Shown in pieces: positions 8,933 to 17,410 of a DNA stretch of 64,000 bases. This stretch comes from a virus. How positions within the stretch are numbered: position 1 is the stretch's first letter; each line of letters starts with the position of its first letter. A program made the position numbers and the translations under genes. The notes beneath the pieces are model-generated. The model was not told the origin of the DNA and did not search any database. It was given only the letters and a program-made list of their open reading frames with translations. The DNA is taken from positions 1 through 64,000 of the IMG/VR virus record IMGVR_UViG_3300043773_002546. One strand, 5' to 3'.

Positions 8933-10051
8933 CTTCACCGCAGGTTCGGCGCCCTTCTCGGTCAGGAGCCGGTCGAGCGTGCCAGCCATGCCGCGGTCAA
9001 GCGTGGGGACGATCGCCGCGAGCTTATCGCGGTCGAGGTACACGCCACCGGCGGTTACAGCGTCGGCGAACTCGTCGCCCAGCCAAGCCCGGTACTCGTC
9101 CACCGCCACCTTCTCCAGGTCGTCCAGGTGGTAGACATTGCCCGTCGTGGTCTCGACGTGCGCGGCCATGAAGTCCGCGGCCACCTTCTCAGTGATCGCA
9201 AAGAGGACCTCTTCGGCCCGCGCCAGTCCGCCCTCGTCGTAAAGGCGGCAAAGGTGGGTGCTGCGGTCGATGTTGTCGACCACGCTGGCCAGCTTTAGCC
9301 GGGTCTCTTCCGTGCGGGCGTCGTCCGGGTTGGCATCGACCATCTCGGCCAGCTTGACCAGCTCGCCAGCCAGTTCGGCGTGGTTGCGGCGCAGAAGCTC
9401 GGCACGGCCGCGGATCATCTCCGAAGCCACCTTGGCAGCGCAGGCCCCGCGGCCCGCCGCCAGGTCGAGCGTGCCCTCAGCCGGGCTCACGTCTGCGGCG
9501 TACTCCAGGGCCTTATCGAGAATTTTTGTGGCGATCTTGTGCCGGTCCTCGAAGGCAAACTCGTCGCGGTACTTCTTAAAGTGCGCCGAGGCGTACTTAA
9601 CTTCCGTGGCGTTACGGAGCGGCCAGTGCCGCTCGACGGCGCCAGTGTCCGTGCGCCAGACGATAGCAAAATCCTCGTCAGGCAGCGTTGTCAGGTCGCT
9701 CCCGGCGGCAGCGGATTGTTTCTCCCACAGTTCGTTTACAAGCCCAGCGATGCCAAAATAGTTAGCAGCGGCTTTAATACGCTCTTTGATGCTGGCAGCT
9801 GCGGCGTTATCAAACGCGGCCCGCTTGTCGCCAAAGAACAGGGCTGACATGTAGGTTGCGGGTGCGGAGTGGCACGGATAAAGTTTAGTAGCGAGGTCTG
9901 CGTACACGTGGCGCGGCAGCGCTTCGGCGTCACCGTGCAGCCGCTCGTGGCTGGCCGACTTCACGAAATCGGGCAGCGGATAAAGGCTCGTCAGCCGGTG
10001 AGTTTCGCGGCCGGAAATGTCGCGCGTGTGATCCAGAGGATTGTTTGACAT
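8855..10051 (-). CDS. Minus-strand unknown protein, 398 aa (possible structural)
   Basis: Start ATG at 10051-10049, preceded on its strand by AGGAAG; the upstream in-frame extension is a shadow of the plus-strand gene. It contains an aromatic/His/Cys segment (LYPCHSAPATYMSALFF, residue about 65) and a long Ala/Glu-rich helical remainder. It is oriented like the terminase, so a late virion or head-assembly protein is plausible, but this is inference. It shares CATG with the plus-strand start at 10050. Confidence 0.75.
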   Translation of the reverse strand: MSNNPLDHTRDISGRETHRLTSLYPLPDFVKSASHERLHGDAEALPRHVYADLATKLYPCHSAPATYMSALFFGDKRAAFDNAAAASIKERIKAAANYFGIAGLVNELWEKQSAAAGSDLTTLPDEDFAIVWRTDTGAVERHWPLRNATEVKYASAHFKKYRDEFAFEDRHKIATKILDKALEYAADVSPAEGTLDLAAGRGACAAKVASEMIRGRAELLRRNHAELAGELVKLAEMVDANPDDARTEETRLKLASVVDNIDRSTHLCRLYDEGGLARAEEVLFAITEKVAADFMAAHVETTTGNVYHLDDLEKVAVDEYRAWLGDEFADAVTAGGVYLDRDKLAAIVPTLDRGMAGTLDRLLTEKGAEPAVKSASAGDSLLPLEQLYMLALDGDMAG

Positions 10052-12689
10052 GGGGCTTCCTACCTCGCTAGTTCGCCGCCATAACCACATGAACGCCCTG
10101 GCGGCATTGGGCGTGGCGCCGGAAAAACCTACGTTTCCGGCGGTGGTGGGATGTCCATTATGCCATGCTGAGACGCTATACCTGTTCGACGATCTGGGGA
10201 CCGACGGCATCTGGATGCACTGCGAAAACTGCCGTGCCCATGGAGATATCATAACCTTTGGCGCGCAAATCTGGAACACAAGCCTGGCCAGCGCTTTAAC
10301 GCGTTTTGCCGAGCTTGGCGCCATCGTCCGCAACGAGGGCGAGCGGGCTGCCGGAGAGTATTCCAGGGCGCTAAACCGCATGACAGCGGCCGAAACCTTT
10401 TGGGAAGAGACCCAAGGCCAGCTGTGGAACCACCATGATGATATTGTCGCCTGTCGGCTCCGCGAGCTGGGCCTAGATAAAGACCTAGCAGCTTGCCGCG
10501 GCCTCATTGGCGTAGCGCACCCGGACCAGATTGCCGCCTTCTGTAGCGAGATCGGGCGCGCTAGTCCCTCCCGCGCCCGTGAACACGGCCCCAGTCTCGT
10601 GTTGCCGTTCTACGACTTACCCGGCCGCATGACAGGCGCGCTGTTGGTGCAATACACAGAATCGTTTCAGTCGCGACGCACGTTCATCCCTCTGACAAAT
10701 TACAAACGCCGCAAGCCGGACGCCGGGTACTACTTTCTGCAAACAGCCCTTATGCCGGTGCCTAAAACCTTGCGCGACAGCTACTTTGTAGTAGACGACC
10801 CCTTCTGGGCGTTGAAAGCTCAAACAGCGCAACTGAAGTCCGGCGCGGGCCTTTTGCCCATAGCCGCCAGCTACCACGGCCCCGACGCCTTGAGTTACGG
10901 TAACACCTGGGCGTCTTTTCCCCATACACCGCGGTTTTTCCAGGGCGCCGTGTGCAGTCCCGAGCTTGTCTCCCAAGCCGCCGCCGCCCGGGGCTACGTC
11001 TGCGTCACGCCCCACGAGAGCATCGAGCGAGCTGCCACGCCGACGAGGACTATTCACCGCCTAGCCGAAATCCGCCGCGCTGCGCAGACCTGGCAACAGG
11101 CCCTGGAAGAGTTTTTTAGCGCCAGCAGTGAGCTAATGGCACAAGCTTTTGCTACTAAGCTGGCCGTACCACATGACAAATTGCACCTGTTCTTCAAAGC
11201 CCAAGAAAAAAAGTTCTCACCGGAATTCGCCGGACGGGTCATGGCTCGAGTAGCGGCGCCGCCGGTGGTCCCCACCAAGGTTCATCGCCGCTGGGTGGTT
11301 ATCGAGCGCGACGGCGGCTGGTGGAGTCACACTGGCACGCATGTCTGCAGCGCCCTGGTCCGCATTGAAAGAATTGTCCATGTTCGCGACGGCAACAAGT
11401 TCTACAGCGGCACAATCACGACGCCGGACGGTGAATTAACTTTCACCGACAGCGCCAAAAAGATCGAGAAGATGGGGCTACTGGCTTACGCCCAGCAGCA
11501 CGCCGCCGCGGAGGGCATTCTCCTTCGATACGATCCGGCCTGGAATGTGCGGTCGCATTTGATATCAATGACTCTTCACGAGCCTGAGCTGCTAACCGTC
11601 TCAGGAGCTCTGGGCTGGGACGACCAGTCGAGCCGTTTCTGCTTCTACGGCTACTCGCTGGCTAACGATGGCGCGGTGGTCCCCGACCCGGTGCCTGGCG
11701 TCCGCGCCAGCCGCCAAGGCGATTTTCCGCTGCCGGACATCGTAGCGCCCTTATCGCTGCGAAATCTACTGACCGTCTCCGAGGACAACGCTTTCCTGTG
11801 GGCCATGTTCGCCGCCACTGCCGCCGACCTGCTAGCGCCGGTTCTGGGCAAACCCGCGCCGATCGTGGCCTTGGATCCCGCCAGCTTCGAAGCCGCCCAA
11901 AAAATCGGCGCCGCTCTGGACTGCGGCTGGGACAAAATCCCGGCCCGTTCCTACCGGCACGTCATGGACAGCGTCGTGGCGTCGGTAAACACCGCGCCCT
12001 GGCCGGTGTTTGTGTCCCACGCCTACAACGACACCTTTTGCAGCCCGGCCGTGCCCCGTTGCATAGCCGGGCCTGGGTTCGTCCGCCTGGAACCGACCTG
12101 CGCCGCAGCCGCGCCAAGCTACGGGTGGCACCACTGTACGTTACGGCCGCCAGTACAACCGCCCGACGCCACGCCCCTGCGGTACGTCCTGCCGGTCTAC
12201 ATTCAGGCTGCCCTGCGGGGCCGGTTAACGTTTTTAACCGCTGCAGGCTCGCCCTGGCTGGCCGTCCTGGAACACCTGGCGGGGTGGCTTGATGAAACTT
12301 ACGGCGGCACGTTTAATATGGCCCTTGCCCGAAACCGGGTGATGCCGCCCAACCGCGCCCACGAGGCGTTGATGGGCGCTATCAACCAGGCCTTAGCTGG
12401 CGGGCATCTTGATATACTTCCACGACCACGCCGAAAAGATCAACCTAAAAATTACTTGCTGCGAAATAAACAGCACTGGTGGTTGAATCAACACGCCATA
12501 GATCGCTATTTTTATAGCGTCGGAAAACTCGCGCCAAATTGGCTGGCGGTCCAAGAATTACTCGAAACGAATCGCCTGTTCTGCGGAACAAACACAGTAC
12601 ACAACATGCCTGGAATTCTCGTTCATCGTGAATGGGGCGATCGTTTCTGGAGTGATTACCGGCCTGATCAGGCCAAAGACTTGGGTTAG
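10050..12689 (+). CDS. Primase-like zinc-finger protein, 879 aa
   Basis: Start ATG 10050 has GAGGA 9 bp upstream; ATG 10089 is an alternative. The N-terminus carries a CHC2-like zinc ribbon (C35-x2-C38 … C58-x2-C61, followed by AHGDIITF) as in DnaG-type and phage primases. The middle (about residues 190-310) could be a degenerate TOPRIM-like region. The second half (about 410-600) recalls DUF927-type ATPase regions, but no clean Walker A is visible. A role in phage DNA replication, perhaps primase without its own helicase activity, is inferred. Contains palindrome site 2. Confidence 0.6.
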   Translation: MGLPTSLVRRHNHMNALAALGVAPEKPTFPAVVGCPLCHAETLYLFDDLGTDGIWMHCENCRAHGDIITFGAQIWNTSLASALTRFAELGAIVRNEGERAAGEYSRALNRMTAAETFWEETQGQLWNHHDDIVACRLRELGLDKDLAACRGLIGVAHPDQIAAFCSEIGRASPSRAREHGPSLVLPFYDLPGRMTGALLVQYTESFQSRRTFIPLTNYKRRKPDAGYYFLQTALMPVPKTLRDSYFVVDDPFWALKAQTAQLKSGAGLLPIAASYHGPDALSYGNTWASFPHTPRFFQGAVCSPELVSQAAAARGYVCVTPHESIERAATPTRTIHRLAEIRRAAQTWQQALEEFFSASSELMAQAFATKLAVPHDKLHLFFKAQEKKFSPEFAGRVMARVAAPPVVPTKVHRRWVVIERDGGWWSHTGTHVCSALVRIERIVHVRDGNKFYSGTITTPDGELTFTDSAKKIEKMGLLAYAQQHAAAEGILLRYDPAWNVRSHLISMTLHEPELLTVSGALGWDDQSSRFCFYGYSLANDGAVVPDPVPGVRASRQGDFPLPDIVAPLSLRNLLTVSEDNAFLWAMFAATAADLLAPVLGKPAPIVALDPASFEAAQKIGAALDCGWDKIPARSYRHVMDSVVASVNTAPWPVFVSHAYNDTFCSPAVPRCIAGPGFVRLEPTCAAAAPSYGWHHCTLRPPVQPPDATPLRYVLPVYIQAALRGRLTFLTAAGSPWLAVLEHLAGWLDETYGGTFNMALARNRVMPPNRAHEALMGAINQALAGGHLDILPRPRRKDQPKNYLLRNKQHWWLNQHAIDRYFYSVGKLAPNWLAVQELLETNRLFCGTNTVHNMPGILVHREWGDRFWSDYRPDQAKDLG
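11559..11571. repeat. GATATC-palindrome site 2 (in gene)
   Basis: TTGATATCAATGA, exact core. The only in-gene site read in a different frame (Leu-Ile-Ser-Met). Confidence 0.6.
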
Positions 12690-12695
12690 ACAATT

Positions 12696-13037
12696 ATGGC
12701 GCCAATGTGGTTTGAATCTCCGGACGACGACGTTCGCGTCCGACGGCACGACGACGGCCTGGACGGCGACTTCATCGAGGAAGAGTGGCAATTTGTCCAC
12801 GACGACGATGACGACGATGAAGACGAGGACGACGACCTCCTCTTAACGCCCAGGCCAACGTTCTACATCGACGAGGAAGAAGACGACGACGACTCCATCG
12901 ATTGGGCCGACGACGACAAGGCGTGGAGCGAAGACGACGACGAAGAAGAAGATGACGAGGACGACGAAGACCTCGATGAATGGTTCTCCGAAGAAGAGGA
13001 GGACGACGACGAATACGCCGACGAAAACGAGGAATAA
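12696..13037 (+). CDS. Extremely acidic protein, 113 aa
   Basis: About 63 of 113 residues are Asp or Glu, in long runs broken by Trp, Phe and Tyr. The start follows the primase-like gene by 6 bp. Such a charge pattern fits a DNA-mimic (as in anti-restriction or nucleoid-targeting phage proteins), a chaperone for basic proteins, or a disordered tail; none is provable here. The GAC/GAA/GAG codons make a low-complexity tract at 12795-13035. Confidence 0.7.
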   Translation: MAPMWFESPDDDVRVRRHDDGLDGDFIEEEWQFVHDDDDDDEDEDDDLLLTPRPTFYIDEEEDDDDSIDWADDDKAWSEDDDEEEDDEDDEDLDEWFSEEEEDDDEYADENEE

Positions 13038-13492
13038 ACATCCAAACTTTTTTGCCGTACGCCAAATTTAACAAATGCGCGTACTGCTTGGATAAGAAAA
13101 GGCTTTTTAAACAAGCCGTCGAAAGCAAGCAGTTGCTATTAGCGCTCGGCGTATCTGTCGGCGCCCACAAGCCAACCAAATCTAGAGCTTGGCAAAATCA
13201 CCCCGCGGCCCGCATGTGGCGCGGACACGAGCTGGCCCTGGCGATCTACTCGGCGCACATCGCGCGGGAATGCCTGCGCCGCAAGATAAAGACCAAGTTG
13301 CTCAACGAGTTTCTGGACGTCGTGCGGCGGCTGCGCAAACAAGGCCAGCCAGCGCGGTATCCGCCATGGATGCGCGACTGGTCGATCATGACCAGCCACC
13401 GAAGCAATTTGCTGCGCAAAGACAAAGACTGGTACAGTCGGTTCGGTTGGCTGGTCAAACCCGATCTTCCTTATAAGTGGCCCATACCATGA
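13034..13492 (+). CDS. Pyrimidine-dimer DNA glycosylase-like protein (MSMEG_6728 type)
   Basis: About 152 residues matching the Pyr_excise/MSMEG_6728 pattern: N-terminal NIQTFLPYAKFNKCAYCLD, then RAWQNHPAARMWRGHELAL, HRSNLLRKDKDWY and a final LPYKWP. Relatives include T4 endonuclease V, which repairs UV-induced pyrimidine dimers. There is no ATG at the homologous start. The first family residue falls on ATA 13034 (overlapping the upstream stop as ATAA) or ATC 13040 with GAGGA 6 bp upstream. The only upstream ATG (12980) would add an Arg-rich shadow of the acidic gene. Confidence 0.8.
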   Translation: MNIQTFLPYAKFNKCAYCLDKKRLFKQAVESKQLLLALGVSVGAHKPTKSRAWQNHPAARMWRGHELALAIYSAHIARECLRRKIKTKLLNEFLDVVRRLRKQGQPARYPPWMRDWSIMTSHRSNLLRKDKDWYSRFGWLVKPDLPYKWPIP

Positions 13493-14007
13493 GCTGGTTT
13501 GTAGTTGACGTAGAAAGTGACGGGCCAATCCCGCCAGAGTTCAGCATGATCTGTTTCGGCGCTGTGCTTGTAGAGCCCGGCCTAAACCGAACTTTCTACG
13601 GCGAGGTGGCGCCGATCTCCGCGCGCACAAACCTAGCCGCAGCCGCGATTAGCGGCATCTGCCGCGCGCAGCACGAGACGTTTGAAGACCCGGCCGTGGT
13701 CATGGCCCGGTTTGCTGAATGGGTGCAGGCAAACACTAAGGGGCGCCCCGTGCTGCTCTCGGATAATCCGGCGTTTGATTGGCAGTGGATTAACTACTAC
13801 TTCCACAAATATCTAGACAAGAATCCGTTCGGCTATTCGGCGCGACGCATCGGCGACCTGTACTGCGGCCTGACCAAAAACGCCTACGCCCAGTGGAAAC
13901 ACTTGCGCAAAACTAAGCACGACCACAATCCAGTTAACGACGCCAAGGGTAACGCCGAAGCGCTGCTAGCTATGCGCGACATGGGATTGCAGGTGACATT
14001 TCAATGA
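13489..14007 (+). CDS. DEDD 3'-5' exonuclease, RNase T-like
   Basis: A 172-residue protein starting MSWFVVDVESDGP, where Asp-x-Glu is ExoI. SDNPAFDWQWIN is ExoII and HDHNPVNDAKGNAEALL is ExoIII with His/Asp. It could degrade RNA or ssDNA ends in repair or nucleotide recycling. Its start overlaps the glycosylase stop by 4 bp, so the two DNA-metabolism genes are coupled. Confidence 0.85.
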   Translation: MSWFVVDVESDGPIPPEFSMICFGAVLVEPGLNRTFYGEVAPISARTNLAAAAISGICRAQHETFEDPAVVMARFAEWVQANTKGRPVLLSDNPAFDWQWINYYFHKYLDKNPFGYSARRIGDLYCGLTKNAYAQWKHLRKTKHDHNPVNDAKGNAEALLAMRDMGLQVTFQ

Positions 14008-14327
14008 ATACTGTAACGCACGATGAGTACCAGGTCTCAGCCCGTGTAGTGCTGCGCAAAGGCGACGTTTTCCGCGCAAACGGCGGGCCGTATTACGTTA
14101 TGCAAGACGAGAACGGCAAAAGAGTAAAATCGTCTATGGCGGCCAAAGGGCCCTTTCGGTTTCGCGCCTATTGCGAGCGCGGGCGCAAGAAATGGATCGA
14201 AGCGACCAGTATCAAAGAGGGCGGGTTCGTGATACTACCGCTGACGAAGTGGCGCACGATCGATCTGACCAACTTTGTGAATCGTCCATACAAAATTCTT
14301 GGCAAGAAACGGGAGAAAAAGCGATGA
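14004..14327 (+). CDS. Unknown basic protein, 107 aa
   Basis: ATGA-coupled to the exonuclease. Small beta-rich protein with a Lys-rich C-terminus (KKREKKR). The spacing of strands around GDVFRANGGPYYVM suggests a small barrel, but no family is recognised. Confidence 0.75.
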   Translation: MNTVTHDEYQVSARVVLRKGDVFRANGGPYYVMQDENGKRVKSSMAAKGPFRFRAYCERGRKKWIEATSIKEGGFVILPLTKWRTIDLTNFVNRPYKILGKKREKKR

Positions 14328-14488
14328 GCCGCACCCGCAAGCGTCCATACACCAAGTCCAAGCGTTTCGATACGAGCTGCCGTTGCCATGGCAGCTGCAG
14401 CTATTGCCGTAACAACCGCCTGCATACGGAACGCAATCGCAAGGTTGTCGCCGAAGAACAGCTTCGCGAGTACACGCTCGACAGTTGA
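14324..14488 (+). CDS. Small four-cysteine basic protein, 54 aa
   Basis: ATGA-coupled. Begins MSRTRKRPYTKSKRFDTSC and has Cys at about 19, 21, 25 and 28 in a CRCHGSCSYC pattern, so a zinc knuckle is likely. Near-identical short proteins occur in many phages and genomes with unknown function (from memory). Confidence 0.8.
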   Translation: MSRTRKRPYTKSKRFDTSCRCHGSCSYCRNNRLHTERNRKVVAEEQLREYTLDS

Positions 14489-14508
14489 GCGGCGCACTGG
14501 AGGTTGTT

Positions 14509-14952
14509 ATGGAAATCTCGATCCGGCTCAAAGATATCAATGAGCTTGGCCTAATCGACGTCACGGCGATCATGACGCGGCTGTCTTGGTCAGACTCCGG
14601 CAGCGACAGCTCGATTCAGAAGGAACTCGACAAGCGTTACATCCACATCCGGCCCGGACCGCACCCCAATATGCGCCTGGCGCTGATCTGGCTGGACGAC
14701 ATTCTCGTCGGTTGGGTTGGCACCCGGCCGTGGCCTGAAAAGTTCAAAGGAAAGCCCATTACGGCGCAGACCGTGGAGTGCTTTATCGACCCCGAGTATC
14801 GCCGCCAGGGCTTCGCCCGACTCGGCCTGCAGGCGCTGATCAGTGCTGGCTTTCTCGACCGAGACAAGCCGGTGTCGGTCTACGCCCCCGAGGTTGTCGG
14901 CACGGCGCGCAGCTGCGGCTGCAAAACAGTTATTCTTTGCGAGAGCACCTAA
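14509..14952 (+). CDS. GNAT-family acetyltransferase
   Basis: A 147-residue protein with the GNAT core: strand VECFIDPEYRRQGFARLGLQALI, in which RRQGFAR is the acetyl-CoA pyrophosphate loop. GGAGG lies 6 bp before the start. The target is unknown; phage GNATs may modify host proteins or antibiotic-like molecules. Contains palindrome site 3 near its start. Confidence 0.75.
   Translation: MEISIRLKDINELGLIDVTAIMTRLSWSDSGSDSSIQKELDKRYIHIRPGPHPNMRLALIWLDDILVGWVGTRPWPEKFKGKPITAQTVECFIDPEYRRQGFARLGLQALISAGFLDRDKPVSVYAPEVVGTARSCGCKTVILCEST
14527..14544. repeat. GATATC-palindrome site 3 (in gene)
   Basis: CTCAAAGATATCAATGAG, two mismatches to the 18-bp consensus, with both outer arms intact. Encodes Leu-Lys-Asp-Ile-Asn-Glu, 19 bp inside the GNAT gene. 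Confidence 0.65.
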
Positions 14953-15188
14953 TGAAACGCTACCACGAAGAAAAGCACATCAGCGAACATCGCGTAAAGA
15001 TATACAAGCAGCTGGGCGGTTATATGGACCCAGAGGACGCGCAGTACGTCCCAAACACGGGCAAGTTTCGTAAAACGCTGCGCTGCTCCGGCTGTGGGCG
15101 AGCGCGCTGTCAACTCTGCCACCCCGAAAAATACCCCAAGCGCATTCCGACCCGACAGGAGCGGCAGGACTATTGCGACGACGAATGA
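14952..15188 (+). CDS. Small zinc-ribbon-like protein, 78 aa
   Basis: TAATG overlap with the GNAT gene. The C-terminal half has CSGCGRARCQLCHPEKYPKR, a Cys4 cluster likely to bind zinc; the N-terminus is charged and helical. Function unknown. Confidence 0.8.
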   Translation: MKRYHEEKHISEHRVKIYKQLGGYMDPEDAQYVPNTGKFRKTLRCSGCGRARCQLCHPEKYPKRIPTRQERQDYCDDE

Positions 15189-15601
15189 CAGTTGAAACGG
15201 ACAACACGTTTGAGCAATGCAAGCGCGAAAACATCGACAACCTGAATTTCCAACGGATTATCACGGCTATTCGCGCGACCAGTTTCGGCTGGGGCGGGGC
15301 CAACGCTGACAAGCCCGCCGACTGGTTTTTGCAGCGTTGCATCGCGTTTGCCGTTGACGTCATGGACAGCGCGTACAACCACGCGCTAGAGTGCAACGAG
15401 GAATCGTTTTGCGAGTGCGGCGGCTTTCGCGCTATCGCCCGGCCTAATGGCGTTGTGATGCTGCAGTTCGTGATTGATTCGTGGTGGCCCGAAGCCTGGG
15501 AAGAAGACGACGGCCCCGGCCTGGCGCAACAGACGACCCACGCCGACGGCCCGTTTATCGTGGGCCCGCGGCGTATTCTTAAACTTCACAAGGAGCAGTA
15601 A
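15185..15601 (+). CDS. Unknown protein, 138 aa
   Basis: ATGA-coupled. Mixed alpha/beta with a Trp-rich stretch (DSWWPEAWEE) and several Cys in the middle (ECNEESFCECGGF). No family recognised. Confidence 0.75.
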   Translation: MTVETDNTFEQCKRENIDNLNFQRIITAIRATSFGWGGANADKPADWFLQRCIAFAVDVMDSAYNHALECNEESFCECGGFRAIARPNGVVMLQFVIDSWWPEAWEEDDGPGLAQQTTHADGPFIVGPRRILKLHKEQ

Positions 15602-16350
15602 TGGGTTCGTGTTTCAACGAACAGGTCTGGGAAGGCACCCTGACCGACACACAAGTAGCCGAAGAATATCGAAAGTATGTTGAGCGGTGCGAAATTGAAT
15701 ACGGCACTGATGCCTATAACGGGACCTTTAGCACGTTGCCGAACATCCAAATCGAGAAAAGGGTGTTTAATAACCACGAAGAAGCCCGCGTTCACGTCAT
15801 GAACAATACCCGCAAATGGGAAAACGCCCTGGCGGTGAAGTACAAGGACGTGCGCAAGGAAAACACCAAAGAGCCCACGTTCGGCGGCAAAACCTGGAAA
15901 GAGAAGACGCGCTACCACGTCGTCTTGGGCGGCAACACGGAGCTCGATCAGCCCCGCGACGTGCACAACTGCCGTGCTGTGATGACTGATTTTGACCGCG
16001 ACACCCGCGCGACCACCGTGCTAATAGCAGACCAGCTGACTGGCGCGCAGAAGGCCAAGCTGGTCAAGCTATATAACGAATGGTCGGCCCGTAGCGCCGC
16101 GCACCAAAAAATCGCTACCGACCTGGTCGCCCTGTGCGAACGCATCAGGCAAGTGCGCGAGACAGTCGAGCCCGCGGACTTCGCGCAGCTCAAGAAACTC
16201 TACACCCAGCGAAAGAAAGCCTGGGCGGCCTTGGGCAAAGCCTCTGTCAAGCTTCGCGATTTGGATCTGAAACTCAGCGCCAGGCTGTACAAAACCGAAG
16301 AGGTCGATCACGGCCTCAAGTGGTTTGTCGGCGGCTGGTGCGCAGAATAA
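15601..16350 (+). CDS. Unknown protein, 249 aa
   Basis: AAGGAG upstream and a TAATG overlap. The first half is mixed; residues about 120-235 are predicted coiled-coil-like helices rich in Lys, Ala and Leu. There is no catalytic motif. It may be a scaffold or assembly factor, but this is a guess. Confidence 0.75.
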   Translation: MGSCFNEQVWEGTLTDTQVAEEYRKYVERCEIEYGTDAYNGTFSTLPNIQIEKRVFNNHEEARVHVMNNTRKWENALAVKYKDVRKENTKEPTFGGKTWKEKTRYHVVLGGNTELDQPRDVHNCRAVMTDFDRDTRATTVLIADQLTGAQKAKLVKLYNEWSARSAAHQKIATDLVALCERIRQVRETVEPADFAQLKKLYTQRKKAWAALGKASVKLRDLDLKLSARLYKTEEVDHGLKWFVGGWCAE

Positions 16351-16358
16351 GGAAAAGT

Positions 16359-16688
16359 ATGGGAGACCCTGTCCCTTTTGCGCTGCGAGTTGCTAACAGT
16401 AACCCGCGCAGCCTGTTTTCTCAATTCGAGATTGTTAGCGTAATCGAGTGTGAGCATCCGCGCTTTGACGGGCCATATATCGAGACTGTCAACGATCTCG
16501 AGGAACTAGCAGAGCATCCGTACGCGCACAGCCCGCCGTTTTATATTTTGTACGGCCGATACGCTGATGCCGTGCACCCGGAGTACGGCGCCGCGCGCGA
16601 GATCCGGCGTTTTGAGCATCTCAAAGACGCCAAAGAACTGTTGGTCGAGCTTAACGGCTCTATCGAAGAAGACCAAGACGATGAATAA
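16359..16688 (+). CDS. Unknown acidic protein, 109 aa
   Basis: Start ATG 16359 chosen for the AAGGAAAA site 5 bp upstream; longer in-frame ATGs lie inside the previous gene. Acidic C-terminus (EEDQDDE). No family recognised. Confidence 0.75.
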   Translation: MGDPVPFALRVANSNPRSLFSQFEIVSVIECEHPRFDGPYIETVNDLEELAEHPYAHSPPFYILYGRYADAVHPEYGAAREIRRFEHLKDAKELLVELNGSIEEDQDDE

Positions 16689-16719
16689 CAAGTACGCCAT
16701 TTCAAACAAAGGAAAAAAC

Positions 16720-17034
16720 ATGAATCCTGCTCAAGACATTCTTGACCGCGGCACTGAGCTGGCCGTCGCCGTAACCCGCGAGACCACGCTGGAGAACGGT
16801 CGCCACGCCGTCAAGCTCGCCGCCATTGAACGCATCATGAAGAGCGGCGACAACCCGATGACCGGCAAGCCGCATAGCTTCTCGAGCGCCGAGGCCGCCG
16901 TGTCCCTGGACAGCCAGTACTCCAATTACCTGGATGACCTGGCGCAGGCGCAGCACGAGCGGATTATGGCCCGCGCACGCTACGACGCGGCGATTGCGGC
17001 CGCGCGGTTGGCGTGCGGAGAAATGGCGGTATGA
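16720..17034 (+). CDS. Helical phage protein, 104 aa
   Basis: Start ATG 16720 has AAAGGAAA upstream; the in-frame ATG 16681 overlaps the previous stop. The sequence (HAVKLAAIERIMKSGDNPMTGKPHS… RARYDAAIAAARLA) recalls small helical phage proteins found near recombination genes, but function is not established. Confidence 0.75.
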   Translation: MNPAQDILDRGTELAVAVTRETTLENGRHAVKLAAIERIMKSGDNPMTGKPHSFSSAEAAVSLDSQYSNYLDDLAQAQHERIMARARYDAAIAAARLACGEMAV

Positions 17035-17375
17035 CCGAAACCACACCAGAAACCGGAACGCTTGAGGCTGTAAAAGCCGCAATACGTAATTTCGAGGTCA
17101 CGCAGACCAAGTATCGTGATTACGGCGCACACGACACCGAGCCGGACTGTATTTTCCAGCACATTCTCTGGAAAGTGATCAACGACGAAGACACCAGTAT
17201 CCCTATGTCTGGCGCGGGCTGGGAACTGTACGCCAATAGCATGGACTGCGACGAAGCGGCCAACGCCCTGCACCTGGCGTGCCTGGGCGCCGTGCAGCAA
17301 CTCTTTGCCTGCCCGATAGCCGAGCGCAAAAAGCTGCGCGCTTATCTCAAAGACTATTGCTGGCGGTACAACTAA
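17031..17375 (+). CDS. Unknown protein, 114 aa
   Basis: ATGA-coupled. Helical with conserved-looking Trp/Cys positions (DCIFQHILWK, YCWRYN). Last plus-strand gene before the convergent terminase; palindrome site 4 follows its stop by 5 bp. Confidence 0.75.
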   Translation: MTETTPETGTLEAVKAAIRNFEVTQTKYRDYGAHDTEPDCIFQHILWKVINDEDTSIPMSGAGWELYANSMDCDEAANALHLACLGAVQQLFACPIAERKKLRAYLKDYCWRYN

Positions 17376-17380
17376 CCGGT

Positions 17381-17395
17381 CATTGATATCAAACC
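17381..17395. repeat. GATATC-palindrome site 4 (between convergent genes)
   Basis: CATTGATATCAAACC, exact core, in the 35-bp gap between the stops of a plus-strand gene and the terminase. Confidence 0.75.
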
Positions 17396-17410
17396 GTTAA
17401 CGCCCGGCGA

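Noticed and set aside
12696-12722. tRNA-like T-arm word GGTTTGAATCTCC
   Set aside because: No matching acceptor or anticodon arms upstream; the bases encode the start of the acidic protein.
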